From JAJZAM01 sp027391075 (GTDB taxonomy: Bacteria > Actinomycetota > Acidimicrobiia > Acidimicrobiales > Palsa-688), in contig DAHYHI010000135.1 in the NCBI GenBank assembly GCA_027391075.1, forward strand, positions 62,001-126,000: a DNA stretch of 64,000 nucleotides. Direction: 5' to 3'. The notes below the pieces were generated by a model. It saw nothing but the letters and a program-made list of their open reading frames with translations, had not been told where the DNA came from and ran no database searches. The position numbers and the translations under genes were made by a program. Shown here one piece after another: positions 1 through 9,224 of this stretch (within the stretch, counting starts at the first letter, position 1; every line of letters starts with the position of its first letter).

Positions 1-1
1 G

Positions 2-529
2 TACCTTCCCATCTTGTTGTTGCTCGTCTTGGTGGCCCTTTTCTCTATCGGGTCGGCAGCGGCTTCCCGGGTTCTCGGTCCGAAGAGGCGGCCTACTGCG
101 GCTAAAGCCGGCGCCTATGAGTCCGGCATCGCGCCTCGCTACAAGGCGGCTTCGCGCTTCTCGGTCCGTTTCTACATGGTGGCGATGATCTTCATCATCT
201 TCGACATAGAAGTGATCTTCTTGTACCCGTGGGCGGTTATGTACCACCAACTGTCGACTTTCGGGTTGGCGGAGATGGGTACTTTCGCGGCGGTCGTCTT
301 CGTAGCCTTCGCATACTTGGTCTCTCACGGAGCTCTCGACTGGGGTCCGGGAGCCAAGCGCGGAGGACGCGCCCCCCTCTCGTTGTCGCGCAGCACCACG
401 TCGACTGTACGAAGGGTCCCACGCCCCGCCGAGCTCGCACAGGGCGCACAGCCGCGCCCTGTGGATTCGACTGCGGGTACAGCCGAGCGTCCCGGGGTCC
501 GCCTGTCCGAGCCTGCAAGAACCGCCTGA
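2..529 (+). CDS. nuoA: NADH-quinone oxidoreductase subunit A (5' partial)
   Basis: Membrane subunit of respiratory complex I, close to the quinone site. The frame is open from base 2 and already reads YLPILLLLVLVALFS, the usual first helix, so the true start lies before the window; a TTG at 14 is inside this helix. Family signatures are the segment around YESGIAP and FSVRFYMVAMIFIIFDIEVIF, seen as RFYMVAMIFIIFD followed by EVIFLYPWAV. Three helices are visible. About 55 residues after the last helix (from roughly 364) are Arg/Ser/Pro-rich and not part of normal NuoA, which is about 120 residues. First visible gene of the nuo operon. Confidence 0.95.
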   Translation, partial: YLPILLLLVLVALFSIGSAAASRVLGPKRRPTAAKAGAYESGIAPRYKAASRFSVRFYMVAMIFIIFDIEVIFLYPWAVMYHQLSTFGLAEMGTFAAVVFVAFAYLVSHGALDWGPGAKRGGRAPLSLSRSTTSTVRRVPRPAELAQGAQPRPVDSTAGTAERPGVRLSEPARTA

Positions 530-547
530 GGAGAAGCTAGACAAGTT

Positions 548-1093
548 ATGGGACTGGAGAACCTTCAACACAACTTCCTCACCGGGACACTTGAGGGCAT
601 GGTCAAGTGGGCTCGGGCTTCGAGCTCGTGGGGTGCGAACTTCGGCTTGGCCTGCTGCGCCATCGAAATGATGGCCAGCGGCGCGGCCAACTTCGACCTT
701 GCCCGCTTCGGCATGGAAGTCTTTCGTGCCTCCCCGCGCCAGGCTGACGTCATGATCGTGGCCGGTCGAGTCAGCCAGAAGATGGCACCGGTGCTACGAC
801 AGGTCTACGACCAGATGGTCGAACCCAAGTGGGTCATCTCGATGGGCGTCTGCGCCAGCACCGGCGGGATGTTCAACAACTACGCGATCGTCCAAGGCGT
901 CGACCAGATCGTACCGGTGGACGTCTACGCCCCGGGCTGTCCTCCCGGACCGGAGACTCTCATACACTCGATCCTCACATTGCACCAAAAGATCAGAACC
1001 GGCGAGATCACCCGACGCTCCTCCGCCGAGCCTGGCGCTGGCGTTCACCTGGGCGAACCTGACAGCCGCCGTGCCCTTCGGGTCAAGGTTTGA
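548..1093 (+). CDS. nuoB: NADH-quinone oxidoreductase subunit B
   Basis: Peripheral-arm subunit that binds the terminal [4Fe-4S] cluster N2, which reduces quinone. The four cluster cysteines are visible: the adjacent pair C36-C37 (LACCAIEMM), C102 (SMGVCAST) and C131 (APGCPPGPE). The core length is normal; the last 25 residues or so are variable. The ATG at 548 lies about 12 nt after a GAGGAG element at the end of nuoA. The stop TGA overlaps the ATG of nuoC by one base, so the two are probably translationally coupled. Confidence 0.97.
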   Translation: MGLENLQHNFLTGTLEGMVKWARASSSWGANFGLACCAIEMMASGAANFDLARFGMEVFRASPRQADVMIVAGRVSQKMAPVLRQVYDQMVEPKWVISMGVCASTGGMFNNYAIVQGVDQIVPVDVYAPGCPPGPETLIHSILTLHQKIRTGEITRRSSAEPGAGVHLGEPDSRRALRVKV

Positions 1094-1590
1094 TGGCCGA
1101 GGAGTTGATAAGCGCCGAGCCTCGCCTGCTGCACGGGTGCCCACTTGTGGAGTCGGCCGGGTCTTACGTCGTGCACTGCAATCGGGACTCGTACTACGAG
1201 CTTTGCTCGCACCTTCGCGACGACGGTTACATGATGCCCGTGGGCGTGGCAGGTGTCGACTACCTGACCCACCCAGGCAGGGACCTGCCTGCCGGCATCG
1301 GGGCTGAGCGCTTCGAGGTGGTCGTAGAGCTTCTGTCCTTGGCAGCTCACAAGCGGATCCGGGTGCGTTGTCAAGTGCCCGAAGCCGATCCTACTCTCCC
1401 GAGCCTTTTCGAGCTGTGGCCGGGGACCGAGGCGCACGAACGGGAAACCTACGACATGTTCGGAGTGGTCTTTCAGGGTCACCCCGACATGTCCCGTATC
1501 TTGATGCCCGAGGACTGGGAAGGCCACCCGCTGCGAAAGGATTACGAGACCGGTGAGATTCCGGTCCAGTTCAAAGAGGCACGGAGATGA
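1093..1590 (+). CDS. nuoC: NADH-quinone oxidoreductase subunit C
   Basis: 30-kDa subunit of the peripheral arm, adjoining NuoD. The C-terminal signature runs from ERETYDMFGVVFQGHP to RILMPEDWEGHPLRKDY, which is the complex I 30-kDa motif. I choose ATG 1093, in the TGATG overlap with the nuoB stop, over the in-frame TTG one codon upstream. About 165 residues, a stand-alone NuoC and not the NuoCD fusion of enterobacteria. The stop overlaps the nuoD start (ATGA). Confidence 0.96.
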   Translation: MAEELISAEPRLLHGCPLVESAGSYVVHCNRDSYYELCSHLRDDGYMMPVGVAGVDYLTHPGRDLPAGIGAERFEVVVELLSLAAHKRIRVRCQVPEADPTLPSLFELWPGTEAHERETYDMFGVVFQGHPDMSRILMPEDWEGHPLRKDYETGEIPVQFKEARR

Positions 1591-3050
1591 CCGAACCGGG
1601 GATTGTGGCTGACCCGCCGCCCAGCGCAGAGGCTGCCGCTGACGACACGACGAGCGCCCCTGAGGCCGCCAAGCCGAGCCTGCTCGACAGGCTACTTGGC
1701 CGTGTGCCAGCTTCGACCACGGCCATGGACGTGATGCTCCAAGCTAAGACAGGCGAGGGGAGCCAGGAGCTAGAGCCACGCCACGCGAGCAGCCCGACCC
1801 AGTACGAGATCGAGACCGGTTCGCGCCTAGCGCTAGCCGAAGGGGTCAGTCTTGACCGAGGAGACCTTGACGTGGAGGTCCCCGAAGACGAGAGCATGAT
1901 CTTGAACCTCGGACCGTCGCACCCTTCCACCCACGGAGTGCTCAGGGTGATGGTCGAGATAGACGGCGAGACCGTGCTGCGTACCAAGCCGGTGATTGGA
2001 TATTTGCACACCGGGATGGAGAAAACAGCCGAAGAGCTGATGTTCCACCAAGGCTGCACGAACGTGACCCGGATGGACTATCTGTCCCCGTTCTTCAACG
2101 AGCTTGGGTTCTGCCTGAGCGTGGAGAAGCTCCTCGATATTGAGATACCACCGCGCGCCGTTTGGATCAGGATGCTCATGTGCGAGCTCAACCGGGTCAG
2201 CTCGCACCTTCTGTGGCTCGCCACCAACGGGGCTGACATCGGGGCACTCAACATGCTTGTGTACGGGTGGCGGGAGCGGGAGATGGTCCTAGCCTTCTTC
2301 GAGAAGGTGACCGGCCTGCGGATGAACCACAACTACTTCCGCCCCGGCGGTGTCGCAGCGGACCTTCCCGACGGCTGGCGCGATGACGTCGCGGCGCTGT
2401 GCGAGGCGATACCGCTCAGGATGGACGAGTACGACGAGCTGCTTACCGGACAGCCGATCCTGCAAAAGCGCCTCGTGGGTGTCGGCCCGCTCGACGCGGA
2501 TACTGCCATAAGCCTTGGGATCACCGGGCCGTTGCTTCGGTCCACAGGAGTTGCCTGGGACTTGAGGAGGGACAACCCCTACCTGGCCTACGACGAGGTC
2601 GACTTCGACGTGATCGTAGGAACCAACGGCGACTGCTGGGACCGCTACGCAATCCGGTTCAACGAGATACGGGAGTCGATACACATCGTCAGCCAGATAG
2701 CGGAGAAGATGCCATCCGGTGATTTCCGCACCCAGGACAAGAAGGTCACACCCCCGCCGCGTGGCCGTATCGACGAGTCGATGGAAGCCCTGATACACCA
2801 CTTCAAGCTGTATACGGATGGTTTCAGGGTTCCTCCCGGCGAGGCTTACGTTCCCGTCGAAAGCCCTAGAGGTGAAAGTGGCTGCTACATAGTCTCCGAC
2901 GGGTCTTCCAGGCCGTACCGGATGCACATGCGCTCCGCCAGCTTCTCCAACCTGCAGGCCATGGCGCCTATGACACGCGGATCCCTGATAGCCGACGCCA
3001 TAGCGATCGTCTCCACTATCGACCCAGTCCTCGGGGACGTGGACCGATGA
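1587..3050 (+). CDS. nuoD: NADH-quinone oxidoreductase subunit D, N-terminally extended
   Basis: 49-kDa subunit, which shapes the quinone pocket together with NuoB. The conserved LGPSHPSTHGV starts near residue 108, followed by GYLHTGMEKTAEE, NYFRPGGV and a C-terminal DPVLGDVDR ending. In ordinary stand-alone NuoD the LGP motif lies within the first 20-40 residues, so about 70-90 N-terminal residues are additional. They are Ala/Pro/Asp/Ser-rich. ATG 1587 sits in an ATGA overlap with nuoC, which supports translation of the extension. Confidence 0.96.
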   Translation: MTEPGIVADPPPSAEAAADDTTSAPEAAKPSLLDRLLGRVPASTTAMDVMLQAKTGEGSQELEPRHASSPTQYEIETGSRLALAEGVSLDRGDLDVEVPEDESMILNLGPSHPSTHGVLRVMVEIDGETVLRTKPVIGYLHTGMEKTAEELMFHQGCTNVTRMDYLSPFFNELGFCLSVEKLLDIEIPPRAVWIRMLMCELNRVSSHLLWLATNGADIGALNMLVYGWREREMVLAFFEKVTGLRMNHNYFRPGGVAADLPDGWRDDVAALCEAIPLRMDEYDELLTGQPILQKRLVGVGPLDADTAISLGITGPLLRSTGVAWDLRRDNPYLAYDEVDFDVIVGTNGDCWDRYAIRFNEIRESIHIVSQIAEKMPSGDFRTQDKKVTPPPRGRIDESMEALIHHFKLYTDGFRVPPGEAYVPVESPRGESGCYIVSDGSSRPYRMHMRSASFSNLQAMAPMTRGSLIADAIAIVSTIDPVLGDVDR

Positions 3051-3105
3051 CCTCCACAACGCAGGTAAGACAAGGCCAGGCACGCCGAATACAGGAGGTT
3101 AGAGC

Positions 3106-3834
3106 GTGGCGCGCCTGAACCCCGACAATCTCGCTCACGCTGAGGAGCTGATCGCCCTGTACCCCGAGCGGAGGTCGGCCCTCATCCCGATCCTGCACGT
3201 GCTTCAGGAACAGGATGGTTACCTGAGCGAGGACGGCATGGCTCACGTCGCTGAGCTCGTCGGTATAAAACCGGTCGAGGTTCGCGGTACGGCTTCGTTC
3301 TACGACATGTTCCACTTCGAACCGGTCGGCCGTTACCTGGTGGCGGTGTGCACGAACATCGCCTGCATGCTCCAAGGTGCCTACCGGCTGCTGGAACACG
3401 CCGAGGAGACCCTAGGTGTGGCGCCTGGGGGTACCACGGCCGACGGGATGTTCACTTTGGAAGACGCCGAATGCCTGGCCCTTTGCGGCAACGCCCCTTG
3501 CGTCACTGTCAACTGGCGCTTCTTCGGCGATCTTGATCCGCAAGACTTCGACAGACTCGTCGAGGACCTGCGCTCCGGTCGCTTGGACGGCGAGGTCCCC
3601 GCGCATGGAACTCTCAGCAGGGTGCGCCGACGCCACTCCTTGAAGGCTGCTGGCTCTACCGGCTCAGCCAGCGACCAGGCGGCACTTCCCAATGAGAGCC
3701 AGCCGGGATCCGACGCGTCGGAAGGGCCAGCTCCCGACCTGCCTGCCCCCGGGACGCACCTGGACCTGTCAACCCGTCGAAGCACCACCGCCACGGCCGT
3801 CGTCGACGCAAAACACCTGGAGAACCCTAAGTGA
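3106..3834 (+). CDS. nuoE: NADH-quinone oxidoreductase subunit E, C-terminally extended
   Basis: 24-kDa thioredoxin-fold subunit that binds the [2Fe-2S] cluster N1a. Ligands are C82, C87, C123 and C127, in the pattern C-x4-C ... C-x3-C. The GTG start at 3106 follows AGGAGG at 3091-3096, which fixes the start; an ATG overlapping the nuoD stop at 3047 runs in another frame and stops after about 23 codons. The conserved domain ends near residue 165. The remaining 75 residues are Ser/Ala/Pro/Thr-rich and probably disordered. The stop overlaps the GTG of nuoF. Confidence 0.95.
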   Translation: MARLNPDNLAHAEELIALYPERRSALIPILHVLQEQDGYLSEDGMAHVAELVGIKPVEVRGTASFYDMFHFEPVGRYLVAVCTNIACMLQGAYRLLEHAEETLGVAPGGTTADGMFTLEDAECLALCGNAPCVTVNWRFFGDLDPQDFDRLVEDLRSGRLDGEVPAHGTLSRVRRRHSLKAAGSTGSASDQAALPNESQPGSDASEGPAPDLPAPGTHLDLSTRRSTTATAVVDAKHLENPK

Positions 3835-5168
3835 CATTTGCCGAATCGACCCGCATCGTAACCGCGAGGTTGCACAACGAACGTTCTTGGACGATCTCCT
3901 CGTACCTGGCAGCGGGCGGCTACCAGGGTCTACGCCGGGCGTTGACCATGACCCCCAAGGAAATTCACGACCAGGTCAACACTGCGAACATTCTCGGTCG
4001 GGGAGGGGCGGGCTTCGAGGCCGGCCGCAAGTGGGGCATGCTGCGCCAGGCTCAGCCGGTGTATCTGACCATAAACGGCGACGAGAGCGAGCCGGCGACT
4101 TTCAAGGATCACGCTCTCATCGAAGGAGACCCCCACCAGCTGATCGAGGGGGCTGTCATCGCCGCCTATGTTATAGGTGCCGCCCAGGTGTTCATCTTCG
4201 TGCGCGGCGAGTTCCCCTTGGCGATCGAGCGGCTGCAGGCGGCGCTGAACGAGGCTTACGACTACGGCGCCGTCGGGGCGAACATCTTCGCCAGTAGCTT
4301 CTCGGTAGACGTCGTCGTGCACCCTGGTGCGGGCGCCTACATATGTGGGGAGGAGACCGCCCTGCTCGAAAGCCTCGAAGGCAAAAGAGGCTACCCGAGG
4401 ATTAAACCCCCCTTCTTCCCGGCGGTTATGGGACTTTACGGTGCACCGACGATCGTCAACAACGTCGAGACCGTCTCCAACCTTCCCTGGGTAGTCCTAA
4501 ACGGTGGTGATAACTTCGCGGCTCTCGGGGAAGGGCGTTCCAAGGGAACGAAGCTCCTCGCCCTGGCCGGTCACGTCAAACAACCCGGCAACTACGAACT
4601 GGAGTGGGCGAAGGTCACCTTCAGGGACCTGATTTTCGACCCGGCGCTCGGCGGTGGGATCAGGGACGACAACGAGCTCAAGGCGATCATCCCCGGCGGA
4701 GTGTCGTCACCTTGGATCGGACCCGAGCATCTCGACGTTTCGCTGTCCAACGAGGCGATCGCTGGCATCGGCAGCATGGCCGGTTCCGGTTCTGTCATCC
4801 CGATGGACCACACCACCTGCATGGTGCGCGCAGCGTGGCGCATCGTCAGGTTCTTCCATCGAGAGTCCTGCGGACAGTGCACGCCGTGTCGCGAGGGAGG
4901 GGGATGGCTCGAGAAGATCCTCGAACGTATCGAGATGGGCCAGGGTCGCGAGTCCGACTTGGACCTTCTGATGGACGTCTGCGACAACATCTCCCCCGGG
5001 GTTTCCTGGCCTCCCGCGCAGACGACGATCTGCGTGCTTGGACCGTCGATGCCCCCGTCCATCGCGTCCGGTCTGTCAAGGTTTCGCGACGAGTACCTTG
5101 CGCACATCCGCGAAGGCCGCTGCCCGTTCCCTCCCGACCGTCTACCCCGGAGGCTCGCCCGTGTCTGA
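3831..5168 (+). CDS. nuoF: NADH-quinone oxidoreductase subunit F (NADH/FMN-binding)
   Basis: 51-kDa subunit, the entry point for electrons: it oxidises NADH, and holds FMN and cluster N3. The Gly-rich FMN/NADH loop GRGGAGFEAGRKWG lies at residues 56-69, and YICGEETALLES is also typical. The N3 cluster motif ESCGQCTPCREGG is near residue 345, with the fourth Cys in TTICVLG near 400. The start is GTG at 3831, overlapping the nuoE stop as GTGA. 445 residues, normal length. Confidence 0.97.
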   Translation: MTFAESTRIVTARLHNERSWTISSYLAAGGYQGLRRALTMTPKEIHDQVNTANILGRGGAGFEAGRKWGMLRQAQPVYLTINGDESEPATFKDHALIEGDPHQLIEGAVIAAYVIGAAQVFIFVRGEFPLAIERLQAALNEAYDYGAVGANIFASSFSVDVVVHPGAGAYICGEETALLESLEGKRGYPRIKPPFFPAVMGLYGAPTIVNNVETVSNLPWVVLNGGDNFAALGEGRSKGTKLLALAGHVKQPGNYELEWAKVTFRDLIFDPALGGGIRDDNELKAIIPGGVSSPWIGPEHLDVSLSNEAIAGIGSMAGSGSVIPMDHTTCMVRAAWRIVRFFHRESCGQCTPCREGGGWLEKILERIEMGQGRESDLDLLMDVCDNISPGVSWPPAQTTICVLGPSMPPSIASGLSRFRDEYLAHIREGRCPFPPDRLPRRLARV

Positions 5169-8013
5169 GACGAACTCCGCTATGCCACAGGCAGCCGGCG
5201 CAGCCCACGGCGTAGTCGTGCACCTCCGCAAGCCGCCCCTAGTGACGGCCAGCGCCGTTGGGACGGCTCCGCCCAGACAGTCTTCTGTTTCCGGCACCGT
5301 GACGGTCACCATCGACGGCCGTCAAGTGCAAGCCCGGGCCGGCGAGTGGATCATCGACGCCGCCGACGAGGCCGGCGTGTACATTCCCCGCTTCTGCTAT
5401 CACCCGAGGATGAAGCCGGTCGGCATGTGCCGGATGTGCCTAGTCGAAGTGGAAGGACCGCGAGGTTCGACTCTAATGCCGGCCTGCTTCAACCCGGTGA
5501 GCGACGGGATGACGGTCCACACCCGCAGCCCAAAAGCCCTAAAGGCCCAGGAAGGTGTGCTCGAATTCCTCCTCGTCAATCACCCGCTGGACTGCCCGGT
5601 CTGTGACAAAGGCGGCGAGTGCCCCCTACAAGACCAGACGCTCACCTACGGCCCAGGCGAGACGCGTTTCGTCGAGGAGAAGCGCCACTGGGACAAGCCG
5701 ATTGCCATATCCAAGCTCGTCTACTTGGACCGAGAGCGCTGCATCCAGTGCGGTCGATGCGTCCGTTTCGCCGACGAGGTCGCCGGGGACGCCTTGATCG
5801 ACTTCGCCGAGAGAGGCGACCGCACCGAGGTGGCGGTGTTTCCCGACTCGCCCTACTCGTCGTATTTCAGCGGGAACGTAGTGCAGATCTGCCCTGTCGG
5901 GGCGCTGACCTCCAAGCCATACCGGTTCAAAGCACGGCCGTGGGACCTAGAACAGGTAGAGACGACCTGCACCACCTGCTCGGTTGGTTGCCGAACCGTG
6001 GTGCAGGCGACCCAAGGCCAGGTCACGCGACTCATAGGAGTAGACTCCGACCCGGTCAACTGGGGCTGGTTGTGCGACAAAGGCCGGTTCAGCTACCCCG
6101 ACGCCTCCGATGCCGGTCGTATCAGCGTGCCGATGATCCGTGAAGGCGACGAACTCGTGGAATCCACGTGGGCCAAGGCCATCACCAAGGCGGCAGCGGG
6201 CATCAGCGCCGCTTTGCGGTTCGGGGGCGGATCGTCGGTGGGTGTTATCGGGGGTGCACGCCTCGCCAACGAGGACGCCTACGTGTGGTCCAAGCTCGCC
6301 CGGGTCGTGCTCGGCACCGACAACATAGACGCGCAACTCGGTGACGGCCTGCCCGCTCAGACAGTCCTCGGTCTTCCACGCGCCACTATCGACCAGGCCG
6401 CCGCGGCCCCGCTGGTCATAACCGTCGGGTCGGACGTAAAAGACGAGCTTCCTGTGCTCTACATCCGGCTCCGCCACGCCGTGCTTGAAGGCGCAACGCA
6501 ACTCGTCGAGCTGAACACGACGCCTACAGGGCTCAGCCCGTACGCGGCCGACACCGCCAGGTACAACCCGGGTGAGCTGGCAGCGCTGGCGGTAGCGATC
6601 ACCTCCAAGAGCGAGCCGACAGGCCCCGTCGGCGGGGTGGACCCTTCGACTATCGCGTCCATCCGCGGTCACATCTCCCGGGCTGGCCGCGAAGCTGGAC
6701 CTTCGGGGCCATCCGTGGTGGTGCTGATCGCCAGGCCGTCCCTGGCCGAGAACGACGAGCAGGTAGCGACCGCGGCGAGGATCCTCGCCGACATCCCGGG
6801 CGTCGCTTTCCTGTCCGGCCTGCGGCGGGGCAACATCCACGGCGCTCTCGACATGGGCATGGCGCCGGGGATCTTGCCCGGGCGTGTCGCCTTGGACGCG
6901 GCCCGCTCCTACTACGAGCACCACTGGGCGGCAGAGCTCCCGGCCGAGGCTGGCCTGGACACCTCGGGGATGCTCGCCGACGCAGCCCGCGGTCGCATCG
7001 GGGCTTTGGTGCTCCTCGGCTCGGACCCACTCGTCGACTTTCCCGACGCCGACATGGCACTTCGCGGTCTTGTGGGAGCCCGGTTCGTCGTGGCGGTCGA
7101 CACGCACCTAAACGAATCGGTTCGCAGAGCGGACGTGGTACTCCCGGCGGCACCGTGGAGCCAGAGGCGGGGAACTTTCACCAACCTTGAGGGCCGCGTC
7201 TCGTGGCTCGGTCAGGTCACCTCACCGGGGTCCGCCTGGCCGGAGTGGATGATCGCCGTCGAGCTAGCCGCACGGCTGGGAGTAGACCTGGGCTACGAAA
7301 GCCCCGAGGGAATCTGGGCTGAGATCGAAAAAGTGTCGCCACTGCACCGGGGCGTCACCCGTGAGGTGCTCAGCGGCCCCTACGGCGGTGACGGCGTCGT
7401 CGTCCCCGTCGGGTCGTCCGGTCATAGCACCGCAGCGGCGAGACCCCTAGACCCGATGGCCGACCCGGGCATCTCCTCCGCTGAGCGCCACAAGGTCGCT
7501 GCTAGCTCCCTGGCGAACGATGAGGCACGCTCAGGCTCCCCTGTGGACGTGGCACAGCCACAGACAGCGGAGGCCTACGCCTTGGGGGACGGCGCAGACG
7601 CACAGGTCGAGCCGGCGATGCCGCCGTTCGTAGGGCTCCCGCCCGTTCCGGTGCCCTCCCCGTCGAAGCCAGCCGGAGCCGCTGGGGACGGAGCCTTGAC
7701 GCTCGTCACTCGCCGCAAGATGTGGGACGGCGGTACGGCGGCGCAGTCCTCGGCGTACCTTAGCGGTCTGGCGGAGTTGCCGGCATTGGTCGCCAACCCG
7801 GCCGAGCTGGCAGCCCTCGGCGTAGCCGAAGGCGAAAAAGTGACGGTTAGCTCGGCGAAAGGCTCGCTCACCGTGCCGGCATCGGCGGACGCCGGGGTCG
7901 CGAGCGGAATCGCGGTGCTGGCATGGAACCTCCCCGGGGGCCGCGTCGGGGAGCTCATAGACGCCGGCGAGAGGCTCAACTTCGTCCGTGTAGCGCCAGG
8001 AGGTGACAAATGA
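5161..8013 (+). CDS. nuoG: NADH-quinone oxidoreductase subunit G
   Basis: 75-kDa iron-sulfur subunit with a molybdopterin-oxidoreductase-like domain. The N-terminal ferredoxin part carries CYHPRMKPVGMCRMC and PACF ([2Fe-2S]), HPLDCPVCDKGGEC (His-ligated [4Fe-4S]), CIQCGRC with a later CP, and CTTCSVGC with a later C (N7-type). GTG 5161 is chosen: GGAGG at 5149-5153 lies 7 nt upstream and the start overlaps the nuoF stop by 8 nt. An upstream start at 5038 would sit deep inside nuoF. 950 residues. A Pro/Ala/Ser-rich stretch (about residues 745-840) separates the last two conserved parts. Confidence 0.95.
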   Translation: MSETNSAMPQAAGAAHGVVVHLRKPPLVTASAVGTAPPRQSSVSGTVTVTIDGRQVQARAGEWIIDAADEAGVYIPRFCYHPRMKPVGMCRMCLVEVEGPRGSTLMPACFNPVSDGMTVHTRSPKALKAQEGVLEFLLVNHPLDCPVCDKGGECPLQDQTLTYGPGETRFVEEKRHWDKPIAISKLVYLDRERCIQCGRCVRFADEVAGDALIDFAERGDRTEVAVFPDSPYSSYFSGNVVQICPVGALTSKPYRFKARPWDLEQVETTCTTCSVGCRTVVQATQGQVTRLIGVDSDPVNWGWLCDKGRFSYPDASDAGRISVPMIREGDELVESTWAKAITKAAAGISAALRFGGGSSVGVIGGARLANEDAYVWSKLARVVLGTDNIDAQLGDGLPAQTVLGLPRATIDQAAAAPLVITVGSDVKDELPVLYIRLRHAVLEGATQLVELNTTPTGLSPYAADTARYNPGELAALAVAITSKSEPTGPVGGVDPSTIASIRGHISRAGREAGPSGPSVVVLIARPSLAENDEQVATAARILADIPGVAFLSGLRRGNIHGALDMGMAPGILPGRVALDAARSYYEHHWAAELPAEAGLDTSGMLADAARGRIGALVLLGSDPLVDFPDADMALRGLVGARFVVAVDTHLNESVRRADVVLPAAPWSQRRGTFTNLEGRVSWLGQVTSPGSAWPEWMIAVELAARLGVDLGYESPEGIWAEIEKVSPLHRGVTREVLSGPYGGDGVVVPVGSSGHSTAAARPLDPMADPGISSAERHKVAASSLANDEARSGSPVDVAQPQTAEAYALGDGADAQVEPAMPPFVGLPPVPVPSPSKPAGAAGDGALTLVTRRKMWDGGTAAQSSAYLSGLAELPALVANPAELAALGVAEGEKVTVSSAKGSLTVPASADAGVASGIAVLAWNLPGGRVGELIDAGERLNFVRVAPGGDK

Positions 8014-9224
8014 GCGGCGACCCGCTTTTCGTGCACGGCCTCAACCTGGCGGTGTGGGTGATACTCGTCGTCAAGGTCGTAGCCGTCTTCGCAGTTGTGC
8101 TGTTGTCGGTTCTGTTCATGATCATGTACGAGCGCAAAGTGATCGCCCGTCTCGGAGTTCGCTACGGTCCCAACCGGGCCGGGCCGAACGGCTGGCTGCA
8201 GTCGCTGGCCGACGGAACGAAGCTTCTCTTCAAAGAGGCGTTCACTCCCAAAGGCGCCGACAAGGTGGTCTACAAGATCGCCCCGTACCTGATGCTCCTA
8301 CCGGCGCTGATCGCTTTCGCTATTGTGCCGATCGGCGGGCACATAACCATCGCCCATCACACGACCGAGCTTCAGCTAGCCGATCCGCAGTGGGGAATCC
8401 TGTTCCTTCTAATGACGTCGGGAGTGGCGGTCTACGGGGTGATGATGGCGGGGTGGTCCTCGGGTTCTAAATACCCGCTCCTCGGTTCGGTCCGCGCCAG
8501 TGCCCAGATGGTCTCCTACGAAGCCGTACTCGGTCTGACCACAGCCACCGCTGTTCTGGTAACCGGGTCTCTCCACACAAGCGCAATTGTCTCAGCTCAG
8601 CACGGCGGGTTTCTCTACCACTGGAACATCATCCACACAGCAGTCATCCCCTTCATCCTCTTTTCGGTAGCGATCACCGCTGAGATGACTCGCGCTCCGT
8701 TCGACTTGGTAGAAGCCGAGGAGGAGATCTCCGGTGGCTACAACCTCGAGTACTCGTCGGTCGACTTCGCCTGGTTCTACCTGGCTGAATACGCGGCGCT
8801 GATAACCAACTCGGCGATCATCATCACGCTATGGCTCGGCGGGCCGGATGGCCCGCGCATCGCCGGACATTCGATCGGTCCGGTGTGGTTCATCATCAAG
8901 ATGCTCGTCGTGTTGTACATCTTTGTGTGGATCAGGGCGACCCTTCCCCGCTTGCGCTACGACCAGTTGATGGACCTCGGCTGGAAGCGGATGATCCCTG
9001 CGGCCCTAGCGATGCTGATGATCATCGCCGGCTTCCAAGCGACGACAAATACCTCGGGATCGGGCATAGGCCACTACCTCGCGGAGCGGAAATGGGGTTT
9101 CCTTGCGATCGTCGCAAGCGTGCTTCTGTACGCGCTTCTCACTCGTGCGATCGAAGTAGGCAAGCAGGCGACCACCTTGGACGATCCGACCGACGCGCAC
9201 CAAAAGGTAGGCGGACAGATATGA
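8010..9224 (+). CDS. nuoH: NADH-quinone oxidoreductase subunit H
   Basis: Membrane subunit joining the peripheral arm to the proton pumps; it lines the quinone channel. About eight transmembrane helices. Diagnostic loops are RYGPNRAGPNGWLQSLAD with KLLFKEAFTPKGAD, and RAPFDLVEAEEEISGGYN, which carries the conserved acidic residues near quinone. The start is ATG in an ATGA overlap with nuoG, with a very good Shine-Dalgarno (AGGAGGTGA) just upstream. 404 residues; the C-terminal tail after the last helix is short and polar. Confidence 0.97.
   Translation: MSGDPLFVHGLNLAVWVILVVKVVAVFAVVLLSVLFMIMYERKVIARLGVRYGPNRAGPNGWLQSLADGTKLLFKEAFTPKGADKVVYKIAPYLMLLPALIAFAIVPIGGHITIAHHTTELQLADPQWGILFLLMTSGVAVYGVMMAGWSSGSKYPLLGSVRASAQMVSYEAVLGLTTATAVLVTGSLHTSAIVSAQHGGFLYHWNIIHTAVIPFILFSVAITAEMTRAPFDLVEAEEEISGGYNLEYSSVDFAWFYLAEYAALITNSAIIITLWLGGPDGPRIAGHSIGPVWFIIKMLVVLYIFVWIRATLPRLRYDQLMDLGWKRMIPAALAMLMIIAGFQATTNTSGSGIGHYLAERKWGFLAIVASVLLYALLTRAIEVGKQATTLDDPTDAHQKVGGQI

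Noticed and set aside
2289..3083. Antisense frame of 264 codons inside nuoD
   Set aside because: Shadow of a conserved gene; no start signal.
5947..7107. Antisense frame of 386 codons inside nuoG
   Set aside because: nuoG is conserved throughout this part; the antisense product has no recognisable features.
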